41,051 bases of DNA from Planctomycetota bacterium (GCA_026991575.1 JALXBF010000138.1:75099-116149), one strand, 5' to 3'; positions 17,796 through 26,576 are shown, numbered from the stretch's first letter. The notes: generated by a model from the letters alone, not told the origin. Made by a program: numbers and translations.

Positions 17796-17801
17796 ATTGT
17801 A
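17796..17801 (-). promoter_or_regulatory. Putative -10 box for the DUF1080 gene
   Basis: Minus strand TACAATGG, 5/6 to consensus and followed by GG, about 38 bases before the ATG at 17758. No good -35 at the expected distance. Confidence 0.4.
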
Positions 17802-17905
17802 ACCCCGACTGACGTTGTCCCTGCGACATGTTCGAACGCGTGAGGCACCTGACCCCCCTTGCACATACCGACGGCCGGCGGGCGGAATAGTCTCCCAGGG
17901 GCCGA

Positions 17906-18934
17906 CTAAGCCGACGCTCTCAGTTGTTCGGCTGCCTGAGGCGCACCGTAGTCGCGTGGGGCCTGTATCGGACGCGGCAACGACGTGGCATCGCGCAGTA
18001 GGGCCTCGTCCAGGAAGGCGTCGCCCCCATCGCGCCGTTTCGCGCGCGCGCATCGACGCACCGCCTCCAGCCACGCCCGCAGCGTCGGCCATTGGCCGAC
18101 GACCAGAGCTGCGGTGAGTCGTAGCGCGGTGCAGGGGACGTAGCGGCACCAGAAGAGACGGCCGCAGGCATTGCGCAGCATGAACAGATGCGCGTTCCTG
18201 ATGGTCAGGTACTGGAGCTGTCCCCGGTGGTACGCTGCCCGGAATGCCTCGCTGCCGCCGTGATGCACTACGGCGCGCGGCTCGAATAGCGTCGGCCAGC
18301 CCCGCGCCCGCGCTGCCAGGCACAACTCCAGATCTTCATACCGACCTGGAAAGTAGGCGTCACGGTAACCGGACAGAGCCAGGAAGCGGTCCCGCCGGAC
18401 GGCGAGCACAACGCCGGAGGAAACCGTTTCCACAGGTGCATGTTGCAACGGTGGCACCGTGTGCTCGGTTCCCACCAGACCCCACCGAGGACGCAACCGC
18501 GAGCAGCAGCCTTCGTATTCACCGGTCGCCGCGGTGCGCACCAGTGGCCCTACGGCGAAGGCGTCCTGGTGACGAGCCAACGTGCTGACCAGGTGGACGA
18601 AAGCCGTCTGCTCCGGCGCGACGTCGTTATTGCACAGGATCAAGACCGGCTGCGGTACAGAACGAGCTACCGACGCAAAAGAGGCAAGCCCTCGGTTCGG
18701 CCCACGCCATAGGCCTACTCGTGGGTAGCGGCGGGCGAGCCAGTCCGCTGCGGCCGATTCAACTGAGTTATCGACAACCGATACGACGGCCTGTCCTGGG
18801 CCGAGTCGGTCGGCAGCACGCACGACAGCGGGCAGGTAGCGATGCAGCAGTCGTGTGCCACCGTAGTTCAGCACGAGCACGTGGCAGTGCTCATTGCCGC
18901 GGTCTGTTCGGCGTAACCATCGGCCTTGTGCCAT
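17906..18934 (-). CDS. GT2-family glycosyltransferase
   Basis: GT-A fold glycosyltransferase of family 2 (rhamnosyltransferase/WcaE-like subgroup), 342 residues, cytoplasmic. Visible elements: HVLVLNYGG at the start of the Rossmann half, VVDNSVES, NRGLASFASVA, the metal-site equivalent LILCNNDVAP (NND 102-104), SSGVVLAVRR, and the acceptor region FPGRYEDLELCLAARARGWP with GGSEAF after it. Many members make linkage-specific transfers onto lipid-linked sugars. The frame runs upstream to 19717 but that part lies antisense-free inside the previous gene and has no GT features; the ATG at 18934 has GAGG five bases upstream and overlaps the previous gene by 67 bases. Last gene of the four-gene operon. 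Donor sugar and acceptor cannot be told from sequence. Confidence 0.88.
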   Translation of the reverse strand: MAQGRWLRRTDRGNEHCHVLVLNYGGTRLLHRYLPAVVRAADRLGPGQAVVSVVDNSVESAAADWLARRYPRVGLWRGPNRGLASFASVARSVPQPVLILCNNDVAPEQTAFVHLVSTLARHQDAFAVGPLVRTAATGEYEGCCSRLRPRWGLVGTEHTVPPLQHAPVETVSSGVVLAVRRDRFLALSGYRDAYFPGRYEDLELCLAARARGWPTLFEPRAVVHHGGSEAFRAAYHRGQLQYLTIRNAHLFMLRNACGRLFWCRYVPCTALRLTAALVVGQWPTLRAWLEAVRRCARAKRRDGGDAFLDEALLRDATSLPRPIQAPRDYGAPQAAEQLRASA

Positions 18935-21426
18935 CGTTGCCTCATCGCTGCGGCTACTGTCAGTGCCGCCAGAATCGCACCGTTTGCCGAAAGGAACATC
19001 GCGTCGTTGAACAGCAGAGCCAGATGGTAGTTCCACGCAGCGGTGCCGTAAATGGCGAAGGCCGACGCGTTCACCAGGAGCCGCACGGAAACCAGCGTAA
19101 AGAGCCCGGCGAACGGTGCTCGTCCCGGGTGGCCGTGTACCACTGCGCCGGCCAGCGCGCCTGCCGTGACAAGCACAACCACGTAGCGGGTCCACACGGC
19201 CACTGCCGCAAGCAGCATCGAGAACTGCTGATCTGCCAGTTCGACCCCGACGGCGCCGCGGTACAGCGTGTTGATGGGCAGGAACGTGTCGCGGCCGTCG
19301 GAAAAGTGAAACAGGTGAACGGCCAGCAGGGCAGCCAGGATCGTCCCGGTAGCTGTGGTCGTGTCGAGCGTGAGGCTGCCGGGGTCTGTGGCACGAATCC
19401 GGCAGCGGGATAGCCACACCAGACTGCCGAAGATAACCCATTGTTGGGGACACGGCAGCGCCAGGAGCGCGGCCGCGTGCAGCGTAGCCAGTGGCAGGCC
19501 CCCGCCAGCCAGTTCGGCCACGCACAGTGGGCCGAGGCCAACCCATGCGATACGAGCGGCCATCGGATCCACGAAGCGTCCGATGCCGGCCAGAGCCATG
19601 ATCGCGATGCCACCGGCGGCAATCACCGCGCGGCGGTCTCGCGCCAGCTGCACCGCGATGGCCGTGCCAACGGCCAGTGCGCCCAGGGCCGTTGCAGCGG
19701 TTACCACCTCCTGCCACGGCGGGGCCAACGGTTCGTAGGAGAGCTTCTGCCCAACGGTTGCAATGGCTGCCAGCGCGGCAAGGGCACCGGCCTGACGGAT
19801 CGACAGCCTACCGGGTGGGAACCGGGAGTGCCATCGAAGCAAGCTCGACCGCACCGACTGGGCAACCAGGCAACCAGCGGCCCAGTAAAGCAGCAGGTCG
19901 TTGCGTGTCCGCAGCGGGGCAGTGGCCGCGGCAACCCCTGTGGCCACTGCGCCGGGGCGTACCGTGCTCGATCGCCTTGGCCATGCTAACGCTGCCGCCA
20001 GGCACACAACAAACAGGCCGGCGGCGCGAAGCGGATGGCTTCGCCAGGTGGCAAAGCGGAAGGTGGGTAGTGCATCTGCAGCAGCGAATCCATCCACACG
20101 TCCCACCGGTGGTAGGATCCGCTCGAGCGCCACCAGCGCAACGCCGGCACTGAGGGCCAGCAGGACGGAGCGCGGCGATGAGAGGCCAACCGTCCGCACA
20201 TGCCAGCAGCTTAGCGCCACGCCGCACAGAAGCCACAGAACCCATCCGACCCGTGCCCAAAGGCGGGCACGCGCTTCAAGATCATGCAGCAGGGCGGCAA
20301 CGTCGTGGCTATTGGCTGGCGGGAGCGTGCGGCGCTGGCCACGAGCTGCGATGCGTGCAAGCGGGGGGCAGCCTGCGCGTCTGAGGCGAGCTACGTAGAC
20401 GGACAGCAGCTCGCGGCCTCGCTCCGCTGCCGTGCCGGCCAACAGTGCCATGCTCGGCTTACCCGCGTATCCGCCTGGCAAGGGGATATCCAGCCACGCG
20501 GCCATCAGGAAGGGCCAGGCAGACTGCGCGATGCGAACGGACGCTGCCGGTGCGATTGGTACAGGGCCAGCCACGGCGAACGGAGCCCAGCACACCTCGG
20601 GGGGACCGTCGCTGGAATGGCCCCCATCGTCGCGCACGCCATGGTCCGATACCAGGACGGTCAGCGTCTGGGGCAAGCAGAGTTGTAGGAGGTGCGCCAG
20701 TTGTTGGTCTACCGCGGCCGCCGCCGCCACGTACTCTCGGCTTCTGGCGCCGTGGCGATGGGCGATGGCATCGAGTGTAGCCAGGTGGACGACGACGACA
20801 CGTGCCTGCGCCGCCGGCCGCTCCAGCAGGGCTGCTGCTGCGGCTACCGCGCGACGATCGTGCTCGGGGATCCGCGCCATGTCATCCAGCACCCAGACGT
20901 AGGCTGGCCTGGTGACGTCGTGGAGCCATGCGTGGCCGGACGCGGGTCCGGCAAACCACTTGGCCCCCGGCAGCGCATCCAGCCAGGTCTCCAGCGCTCG
21001 TGGTTTGGGGGAAAGGTCGTTGTAGACGTCCCAGAGCGTTGCTGGTCTGCCCGCGAAGAAAGCCTTGTAAAAGGAAGCGCTCACTGGGAATGGCCCAGTC
21101 CGGTGCCAACCGGCGCCGCCCCTGCTCGCGACCTCGTTCCAGGTCGGCATAATGCACCGATCACGGGCGATGTCGGCGCGGAGCGCATCGACGATGAAGA
21201 CCACCAGGCGCTGAACCGTACGCCAGTGATCTCGGTGGCGACGTGTGTGCTCGGCAGACGAAGGTGCCGGTGGTGCTGATGCCCGAGGAACAGGATCCGG
21301 TGAGGCAAGCCGCACGAACAGGCTTGCCCCCGCCGCAAGCCAGACCAGGGTAAGCACAGGCACCAGTGCGTCGTGCACCTTCGGCCAGGCAGCTGACTGT
21401 AGCTCGCGGCGGCGTGCCATGCTCAT
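18868..21426 (-). CDS. GPI ethanolamine-phosphate transferase-like (PIG-O type) membrane phosphotransferase
   Basis: 852 residues. One N-terminal helix (about 21-41), an extracytoplasmic alkaline-phosphatase-superfamily domain (about 70-330), then about ten or more membrane helices to the end. This is the architecture of eukaryotic PIG-O/PIG-G/Mcd4. The key sites correspond in order: FIVDALRAD (D80); GPFPVSASFYKAFFAG, equivalent to the Thr-rich nucleophile region of PIG-O, with S116 or S118 as candidate nucleophile; HLATLDAIAHRHG (D219, H223); and VSDHGVRDDGGHSSD (D261, H262, H270). All expected metal ligands are present. The family moves phosphoethanolamine from phosphatidylethanolamine to a glycolipid. 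The ATG at 21426 overlaps the stop of the preceding gene (ATGA), implying coupled translation. True donor and acceptor are unknown; a phosphodiesterase is the main alternative. Confidence 0.8.
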   Translation of the reverse strand: MSMARRRELQSAAWPKVHDALVPVLTLVWLAAGASLFVRLASPDPVPRASAPPAPSSAEHTRRHRDHWRTVQRLVVFIVDALRADIARDRCIMPTWNEVASRGGAGWHRTGPFPVSASFYKAFFAGRPATLWDVYNDLSPKPRALETWLDALPGAKWFAGPASGHAWLHDVTRPAYVWVLDDMARIPEHDRRAVAAAAALLERPAAQARVVVVHLATLDAIAHRHGARSREYVAAAAAVDQQLAHLLQLCLPQTLTVLVSDHGVRDDGGHSSDGPPEVCWAPFAVAGPVPIAPAASVRIAQSAWPFLMAAWLDIPLPGGYAGKPSMALLAGTAAERGRELLSVYVARLRRAGCPPLARIAARGQRRTLPPANSHDVAALLHDLEARARLWARVGWVLWLLCGVALSCWHVRTVGLSSPRSVLLALSAGVALVALERILPPVGRVDGFAAADALPTFRFATWRSHPLRAAGLFVVCLAAALAWPRRSSTVRPGAVATGVAAATAPLRTRNDLLLYWAAGCLVAQSVRSSLLRWHSRFPPGRLSIRQAGALAALAAIATVGQKLSYEPLAPPWQEVVTAATALGALAVGTAIAVQLARDRRAVIAAGGIAIMALAGIGRFVDPMAARIAWVGLGPLCVAELAGGGLPLATLHAAALLALPCPQQWVIFGSLVWLSRCRIRATDPGSLTLDTTTATGTILAALLAVHLFHFSDGRDTFLPINTLYRGAVGVELADQQFSMLLAAVAVWTRYVVVLVTAGALAGAVVHGHPGRAPFAGLFTLVSVRLLVNASAFAIYGTAAWNYHLALLFNDAMFLSANGAILAALTVAAAMRQRWHKADGYAEQTAAMSTATCSC

Positions 21427-22307
21427 GCCGTCTGACCCCCTGGGTCCACCGCCTGGCACTCGCGCTCGACATGCCCACCACGTGCCCAGCGCAACAGCCT
21501 GGCGCCGCGCGTTATCGGGACGGCGATCGCAAGGGCCAGTAGCCAGCACGTACGAACTGTGCCAAACAGCGGTGGGCACAGCAGCCAGACGCCAGCCACG
21601 GCGGCCAACTGAGGCAACAGGTTTGGTACTTCTGTGATCCACAGCAGCCGTCGTGCCATGCGGCCGGCCGGTTCAGACCGTGACGACATCTGCCTCGATC
21701 GACTCCATGACTGTCTGCTGCCGGTCCTGTGGTAGAGAAATGCCTTGGCCACGGCTGCGCCGTGAGCTTCCGCCAGGAGGCCGCCGAGAAAAAGGGCCGT
21801 CGAGCTAGCCATGGCCACCGGGCCGAACAACCGGGCCAGAGCACCGTGCAGCGATTCGGCCAGGGCCCACCAGAGGGCCACGTGGACGACGAAATGCATG
21901 AGAAAATCGAGGTACGCACCAGTCAGAGACGCTTGCCCGGTGACGCGGGCCACCTGGCCGTCCACGTGGTCCAGCCAGTACCACACCCACAGCAGCAGCA
22001 CACCCAATGAGAAGCTCCATCCACTGCCGTTGGCGATGAAGGGCGCTGCGGCCAACCCAACGACGGCGGCGATCAACGTCACAACTGCCGGAGGTACCCC
22101 TAGCCGGCACAGCAGCCAGCTCAGCGGCAGTGCAGCGGGACGAGCGAACCAGCGTGCCAGGGGATAGCCAATCGACGGATCCTGCGGTTTGTAGGCACGC
22201 TGGCGGAACCGACGCCAACGCTGAAGGCCTGGCATCGGGCGGCGCCGCCGACGGGCGAACGTCTTTGTGGATCGCATGCCGTGTGCTGTCGTTCCTGGCG
22301 ACGCCAT
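21423..22307 (-). CDS. CDP-alcohol phosphatidyltransferase family protein with altered signature
   Basis: 294 residues with an Arg-rich cytosolic N-terminus and about six membrane helices. The family joins a CDP-activated lipid or alcohol to an alcohol acceptor. The signature D-x2-DG-x2-AR-x8-G-x3-D-x3-D appears with exact spacing (D113, D116-G117, A120-R121, G130, D134) except that the fourth aspartate, regarded as the catalytic base, is H138. A preceding RPAALPLSWLLCRLGVPPAVVT is the usual amphipathic and first-helix region. The ATG at 22307 is chosen because it begins 9 bases after the flippase stop; ATG 22277 is the alternative. The larger frame to 22838 is antisense-like noise inside the flippase gene. 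Coupled by ATGA overlap to the phosphotransferase gene, so it may make that enzyme's donor or acceptor lipid. Confidence 0.85.
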   Translation of the reverse strand: MASPGTTAHGMRSTKTFARRRRRPMPGLQRWRRFRQRAYKPQDPSIGYPLARWFARPAALPLSWLLCRLGVPPAVVTLIAAVVGLAAAPFIANGSGWSFSLGVLLLWVWYWLDHVDGQVARVTGQASLTGAYLDFLMHFVVHVALWWALAESLHGALARLFGPVAMASSTALFLGGLLAEAHGAAVAKAFLYHRTGSRQSWSRSRQMSSRSEPAGRMARRLLWITEVPNLLPQLAAVAGVWLLCPPLFGTVRTCWLLALAIAVPITRGARLLRWARGGHVERECQAVDPGGQTA

Positions 22308-22315
22308 CTGAGGCA

Positions 22316-23863
22316 CTACTCCCGCTCGGCTGCCTGGGTCGCCATCGAAGAGGCACGCCCTGGGCCGAGCCCGGGCTGCCGGGGCTGGCTGTACCAGACC
22401 CACAACAGCGTCACGCCCGGGGGCATGGACGCAATCGTGGCGCCGGTCACAACGTGCCACCAGCTGAAGCCGGCCAGCCAGCTGAGGGCCGCTAGCACAG
22501 CCGCGGCGTACAGGATCGCCAGCACCAGAGCGGCGAAGCTCGGCAGCAGGCGTCGTCTGGACCAAGTCGTGGCGACGCCTAAGAGCAGGCCGGCAGCCAG
22601 CGAGCTGAGTGCTGCCGCCCACCCGATGGCCGGCAGGGAGCCGGGCAGAAGCCGCAAGGCTGCGAAGGTGCCGGATGCGCCAGCGATCGCAGCGAACGCA
22701 TACGCGGCACACATGCGCCAGGAATGGCCCAGCGTGACCAGTGCGTGGCGCAAGGGCAGCGTTCCCCCAACGATGGTTGCTGCCGCAAGGGCCCCCCAGA
22801 CAGCCTCCAGCCCGACGCGGTATCGGGGCAAGAGCCACGCCGTCAGCGGGACACCGACCACTGCTGCTCCCGCCGCGATCGGAACCAAGAGCATCGTCAG
22901 CAGCGTTGCCCCGCGGAGGCCGAGCTCCAGCACCTGATCCGTGTCATTGGTCTCGGCCAGACGGATGCCCATCCGAGGGAAGAGGACGTTCGAAACCAGG
23001 TTCGCCTGGTCGAAGACGCGGCTGGCAATCAACAGCGACGTGGTGTACAGTCCCAGCAGTACTTCCCCATCCGCTGCGCACAGAATGACCATGGCACGCT
23101 CCGCGGAGCGGACGGCCATCAGGGCCAGTGCTCCGGCCGCCAGCGGCGCCCCCTGGCGCACCAGCCTGGCAGCTGTCTGACGGTGCCAGCGTGGCCAGAG
23201 GCTCAACCGTCGCGCCCGTAGCACAAACGTCAGGTTCGCGATCTCGGCCGCAATCGCGCCTGCCAGCAGTCCCACCAGGCCAAAGGCGACCGCACCGCCG
23301 GCCAGAAGGAACAACTCCAGCACCGCTCCGACGATCCGGGACCAGGCCGGCACGGTGAAGTCGAGCGAGGAACGGAGCGTGGTCAGGGCAAGCGTCAGGG
23401 CACGCCGTACGAACAGAAGCACGGCCGTGGCCACGAAGGCCAGTGCCCAATCTGGGCGACCGCGTAGTTGGCTGACCGCCGCAGCAACCAACAGCAGCAC
23501 ACTGACCACGCTGGCGGCCGCAACCTCAATGGCCATGGTGGTGTGCACGGTACGCTCTGCTCGGGTGCGATCGCCGCCGCCGGTCGCCACCGCAATCTCC
23601 ACCGCAGCGGCACGGGCAGCGCCCAGATCGGCGAAGCCCGCATAGTCCAGCACCAGGCGCACCGCCGACCAGATTCCCACCAACCCGGGGGTCAACGTGT
23701 GGCGTACGACATAGCTGGTAACGACGCCCAGGGCCGTCGCCACGTGGGAACTGGTCAGCACGGTCCAGCAATCCCGCAGAAAGCTGCGCCGAGCCGGGCG
23801 AGCGCTGCTGCTCGGTCCGCTCTCCGGCGCGCGTTGTGACGGCTGCTGCAAAGTGGCACTCAC
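22316..23863 (-). CDS. Wzx-like lipid-linked polysaccharide flippase (MOP superfamily)
   Basis: 515 residues with roughly 12-14 hydrophobic segments and the look of the polysaccharide-exporter branch of the MOP superfamily: N-terminal SFLRDCWTVLTSSHVATALGV, GIWSAVRLVLDYAGFADLG in the first repeat, then VRQGAPLAAGALALMAVRSAERAMVIL and LYTTSLLIASRVFDQANLVSNVLFPRM in the second. These transporters move undecaprenyl-linked glycans across the inner membrane. The GTG at 23863 is the only start near the first helix; Shine-Dalgarno is weak (TAGG). First gene of the operon, read from the promoter at 23907-23935. No Wzy or Wzz gene is in the window, which argues for export of a short unit rather than a polymer. 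Substrate unknown. Confidence 0.82.
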   Translation of the reverse strand: MSATLQQPSQRAPESGPSSSARPARRSFLRDCWTVLTSSHVATALGVVTSYVVRHTLTPGLVGIWSAVRLVLDYAGFADLGAARAAAVEIAVATGGGDRTRAERTVHTTMAIEVAAASVVSVLLLVAAAVSQLRGRPDWALAFVATAVLLFVRRALTLALTTLRSSLDFTVPAWSRIVGAVLELFLLAGGAVAFGLVGLLAGAIAAEIANLTFVLRARRLSLWPRWHRQTAARLVRQGAPLAAGALALMAVRSAERAMVILCAADGEVLLGLYTTSLLIASRVFDQANLVSNVLFPRMGIRLAETNDTDQVLELGLRGATLLTMLLVPIAAGAAVVGVPLTAWLLPRYRVGLEAVWGALAAATIVGGTLPLRHALVTLGHSWRMCAAYAFAAIAGASGTFAALRLLPGSLPAIGWAAALSSLAAGLLLGVATTWSRRRLLPSFAALVLAILYAAAVLAALSWLAGFSWWHVVTGATIASMPPGVTLLWVWYSQPRQPGLGPGRASSMATQAAERE

Positions 23864-23906
23864 GGAAACCTACGTCTGTCTTCCAAGACCACGCCCTCTC
23901 CGCCCT

Positions 23907-23935
23907 ATCTCACCGCCTTCGAATCATCCCGTCAA
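23907..23935 (-). promoter_or_regulatory. Putative promoter of the flippase-led operon
   Basis: Minus strand TTGACG (23930-23935), 17-base spacer, TGAGAT (23907-23912), about 40 bases before the GTG. Strong -35, weak -10. A TTCGAA palindrome lies in the spacer. It faces away from the promoter at 23967-23995. Confidence 0.45.
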
Positions 23936-23966
23936 CTTCGATCGTTCGCTGCGGCGTAAGCCAGCA

Positions 23967-23995
23967 TTGGCACCGAACAGAGGACCTGCTCTAAT
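23967..23995 (+). promoter_or_regulatory. Putative sigma70-type promoter of the YfhO-like gene
   Basis: TTGGCA (23967-23972), exactly 17 bases, TCTAAT (23990-23995), followed by GG. Both hexamers are 5/6 to consensus, making this the best promoter in the window by eye. Leader about 65 bases to the GTG at 24067. Confidence 0.6.
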
Positions 23996-24066
23996 GGACA
24001 GGCTGTCGGCTGAGATGCCACCCGCTCTAAGCACAAACCGCCCACCGAGCACGGGGGAACGCAGCG

Positions 24067-26547
24067 GTGTCGACCACGCCGGGCCTCGGCCACGGTGGCC
24101 TGGGGAGTTCCACAAGCGAACTGTTCCTGCAAGCATGTAGCGGTCGGCTCCGCGCAGCGGCGACCTTCCTCGGGCCATGGCTGCCGGTGGTGGTGGCCGC
24201 TGCCGTTGCCATGGCGCTACTGTCGCCGGCTCTGTTCTGCGGCTATGTGCTGAGCCCGGCGGATGTGATCCTGGTTGGCGAGGGGTTTATCGGACCGACC
24301 CACGAGCCGGCCAACCGGCTGCTGACCGACGTGGCGTTCGCCTTCGAGCCATGGCTGATCGAGGCCCGGCGTCAGCTCCGCGTCGGGCAATGGCCCTGGC
24401 TCAATCCCTACGCAGGGCTCGGTGCCCCCCTATTCGGAAACCTCCAGTCTGCTCTGCTGTGCCCGTTCAACTGGCCGTTCCTGCTGACCGGCAGCCCGCG
24501 AGCGTTCGCGTGGCAAGCGCTTGCGAAGCTGCTCTGCGCCGCCGCGGGGGTCGTGCTCCTGAGCCGACATCTAGCGTTGGGTCGCTCGGCCCAGACGCTA
24601 GCCGCCGTCTGCTACATGCTGGGCGGCTTCATGAGCTGTTGGCTGCTCTACCCGCTTGCCTCGTCGGCTGCCTGGTTCCCGTGGCTGTGCTGGTCCCTAC
24701 TTGGACTGGTACGACGGCCCAGCACCCGTCAAGTGGCAATCGTCGCTGTAACGGTGGCGCTGGCGTGGCTCGGGGGACACCCTGAGACTGTCATGCACAG
24801 CGTCCTCGGCGCAGCCCTGTTTGCGGTCATGGCGTTCCGGCCCCTGCGGCCGCGCACCGCGACGATCGCCGCTGTGAGTGCCGTGTTGCTGGGCACTGCT
24901 GTCGCCGCCGTCCAACTGGTGCCGTTCTTCAGTTACTTGAGCGTGAGCAATGTCTGGGAGCGTGGCTCGGCCACGGGTCGAACGCAGCCTGCCAGACGGC
25001 TGATGATCAGCGCAGCCTCAACGGTCTGTATGCTCGTGCCGTTTGCCTACGGGAGCTACGGCAGGAGAGACGCTCACGTCGAAAAGGCACTGGGATTGGA
25101 GAACTTCAACGAAATCGCTTCCGGCTACTGTGGCGTCCTCATTCCGGCGTTAGCCCTTCTTGCCGTGCTCGGTCGCAACCGGGCGCCACGCTGGGTGCGG
25201 GCGGCCGGCATGCTGGCGGTGCTTGGTTGGTTGGTGGGGTACCGATGGTTTCCCTTTTACGATGCGTTGCATCTTGTGCCTGGTGTTGCGCACGTGCAAC
25301 ACCAACGTCTGCTTCTGTGGCCGACGCTCTTCGCCCCACTGGTGGCTGCGTATGGTCTGCATCAACTTTCGACGGTGACGACTTACCACCGCCCGATCAG
25401 GGTCGTGACGCTGGCCTATGCGGTGCTTTGCACGACGCTAGCTCTCGGCGCTGTGGCGGTCGTCGCTGCCGGGCCGAGGCTCTACGCACATGCCCGTGAG
25501 CATTACGAGAACCTTGTCCGGCAGGGACTGCTGGACAGGCACACCGCACGGCTGAGGCTTGAGCAGCAGGGGAGGCGAGCCCCGCGGGCGCTTGCTGCTC
25601 ACTACCTGCATGCGTCCGCCCTGATGGCACTGGCCGTGAACGTGCTGTGGGCGAGCAGCGCTGCGGCGTCTACGGACGGCAAGAAGCGTTGGGTTCGGAA
25701 ACTAGGCCTGGGACCGTTGTGGCTGCTAGTGGTCATCGACCTGGCCAGCTTCAGTCTGAAGCAGTGGCCGTTCATACGCCCCGGTCAGTGGTTCCCGCCT
25801 CCGGCAGCTTCGCTTTCGGATGCCAGCCCCTTGGACCGCACGCTGTTCCTCCAGGACGTGATGCCCCCGAATGCAGCGACAGTTTACGGTGTCAGTGATC
25901 CGCGACTGTATGACGGCATGGAACATGCTGGGCTGGATCGGCTGTTTCGCTGCCTTGATCCGGCATCGGCCGGTACGGCCGACGTGCGCGGCCAGCAGCT
26001 GCTGCGGCGGCACGACTGGCGGCACAAGCTGCTGGCGGTCCTGGGCGTGAAGTGGATCGTGGCGCGCAGCCCGGCGGAGACGGCACCTTGTCTGAGGCGG
26101 GCTGGCTCGTTTGGCCGGGCCACGGTCTGGCAACTTGCCTGCCAACGTGATACCGGGCTATGGCTGCTGCCCCCCGCAAAGCGCGAGCCGCAGACCGAGC
26201 TTGACTGGCCAGAACTCGTACAACAGCTACGGCCACTGGACGTGGCGGAGCTGCACTGGGTGTCGGCCAACAAGCTTGTGGCCCACTTGGCCCCACAGGC
26301 CGGCGGTATTCCTGAGGGGACCGTTGTTCTGGGCATGTTGTGGCTTCCGGGCTGGCAGGCGCGGGCCGGCGGTGTAGCCGCGGAGTTGAGACCCGTGGCC
26401 GGTACCCTGATCGGCGTAGAAGTTACTCCGGGCACGCAGCAGCTTGAGCTCTCGTATCGGCCTCCCGGTCTGGGCCTGGCAGCAGCCGTGACGCTACTGG
26501 GCTTGGCCGCCTCGTGCGCGCTGTTTCGTTACGATAGGCAACTCTGA
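24067..26547 (+). CDS. YfhO-like multi-pass membrane protein (GT-C-type)
   Basis: 826 residues with about 12-13 membrane helices and a large C-terminal extracytoplasmic part. The N-terminal loop has the features of the YfhO / GT-C group: LLTDVAFAFEPWLIEARRQLRVGQWPWLNPYAGLGAPLFGNLQSALLCPFNWPF is summarised here as an acidic residue (LLTD) before a WPWLNPYxGxGxP block. Further on come GGFMSCWLLYP, SSAAWFPW and LAWLGGHPETVMH. The C-terminal region (PRLYDGMEHAG, VKWIVARSPAE, LWLLPPA) is the beta-rich domain seen in YfhO proteins. Firmicute YfhO adds sugars to lipoteichoic acid using a polyprenyl-phosphate sugar made by a GT2 partner. Divergent from the flippase operon, which contains a GT2. The GTG at 24067 lacks a good Shine-Dalgarno; later starts would cut the first helix. 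Confidence 0.75.
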   Translation: MSTTPGLGHGGLGSSTSELFLQACSGRLRAAATFLGPWLPVVVAAAVAMALLSPALFCGYVLSPADVILVGEGFIGPTHEPANRLLTDVAFAFEPWLIEARRQLRVGQWPWLNPYAGLGAPLFGNLQSALLCPFNWPFLLTGSPRAFAWQALAKLLCAAAGVVLLSRHLALGRSAQTLAAVCYMLGGFMSCWLLYPLASSAAWFPWLCWSLLGLVRRPSTRQVAIVAVTVALAWLGGHPETVMHSVLGAALFAVMAFRPLRPRTATIAAVSAVLLGTAVAAVQLVPFFSYLSVSNVWERGSATGRTQPARRLMISAASTVCMLVPFAYGSYGRRDAHVEKALGLENFNEIASGYCGVLIPALALLAVLGRNRAPRWVRAAGMLAVLGWLVGYRWFPFYDALHLVPGVAHVQHQRLLLWPTLFAPLVAAYGLHQLSTVTTYHRPIRVVTLAYAVLCTTLALGAVAVVAAGPRLYAHAREHYENLVRQGLLDRHTARLRLEQQGRRAPRALAAHYLHASALMALAVNVLWASSAAASTDGKKRWVRKLGLGPLWLLVVIDLASFSLKQWPFIRPGQWFPPPAASLSDASPLDRTLFLQDVMPPNAATVYGVSDPRLYDGMEHAGLDRLFRCLDPASAGTADVRGQQLLRRHDWRHKLLAVLGVKWIVARSPAETAPCLRRAGSFGRATVWQLACQRDTGLWLLPPAKREPQTELDWPELVQQLRPLDVAELHWVSANKLVAHLAPQAGGIPEGTVVLGMLWLPGWQARAGGVAAELRPVAGTLIGVEVTPGTQQLELSYRPPGLGLAAAVTLLGLAASCALFRYDRQL

Positions 26548-26576
26548 CAGGCGGGACAGCGGTTCTTACGGGAGGC

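Noticed and set aside
18935-19717. N-terminal extension of the GT2 frame by 261 codons
   Set aside because: It lies in another frame of the PIG-O-like gene, is Gly/Arg-rich without GT features, and the start at 18934 has a proper ribosome site.
22308-22838. N-terminal extension of the CDP-alcohol transferase frame
   Set aside because: Overlaps the flippase gene in another frame; no membrane helices or motif in this part.
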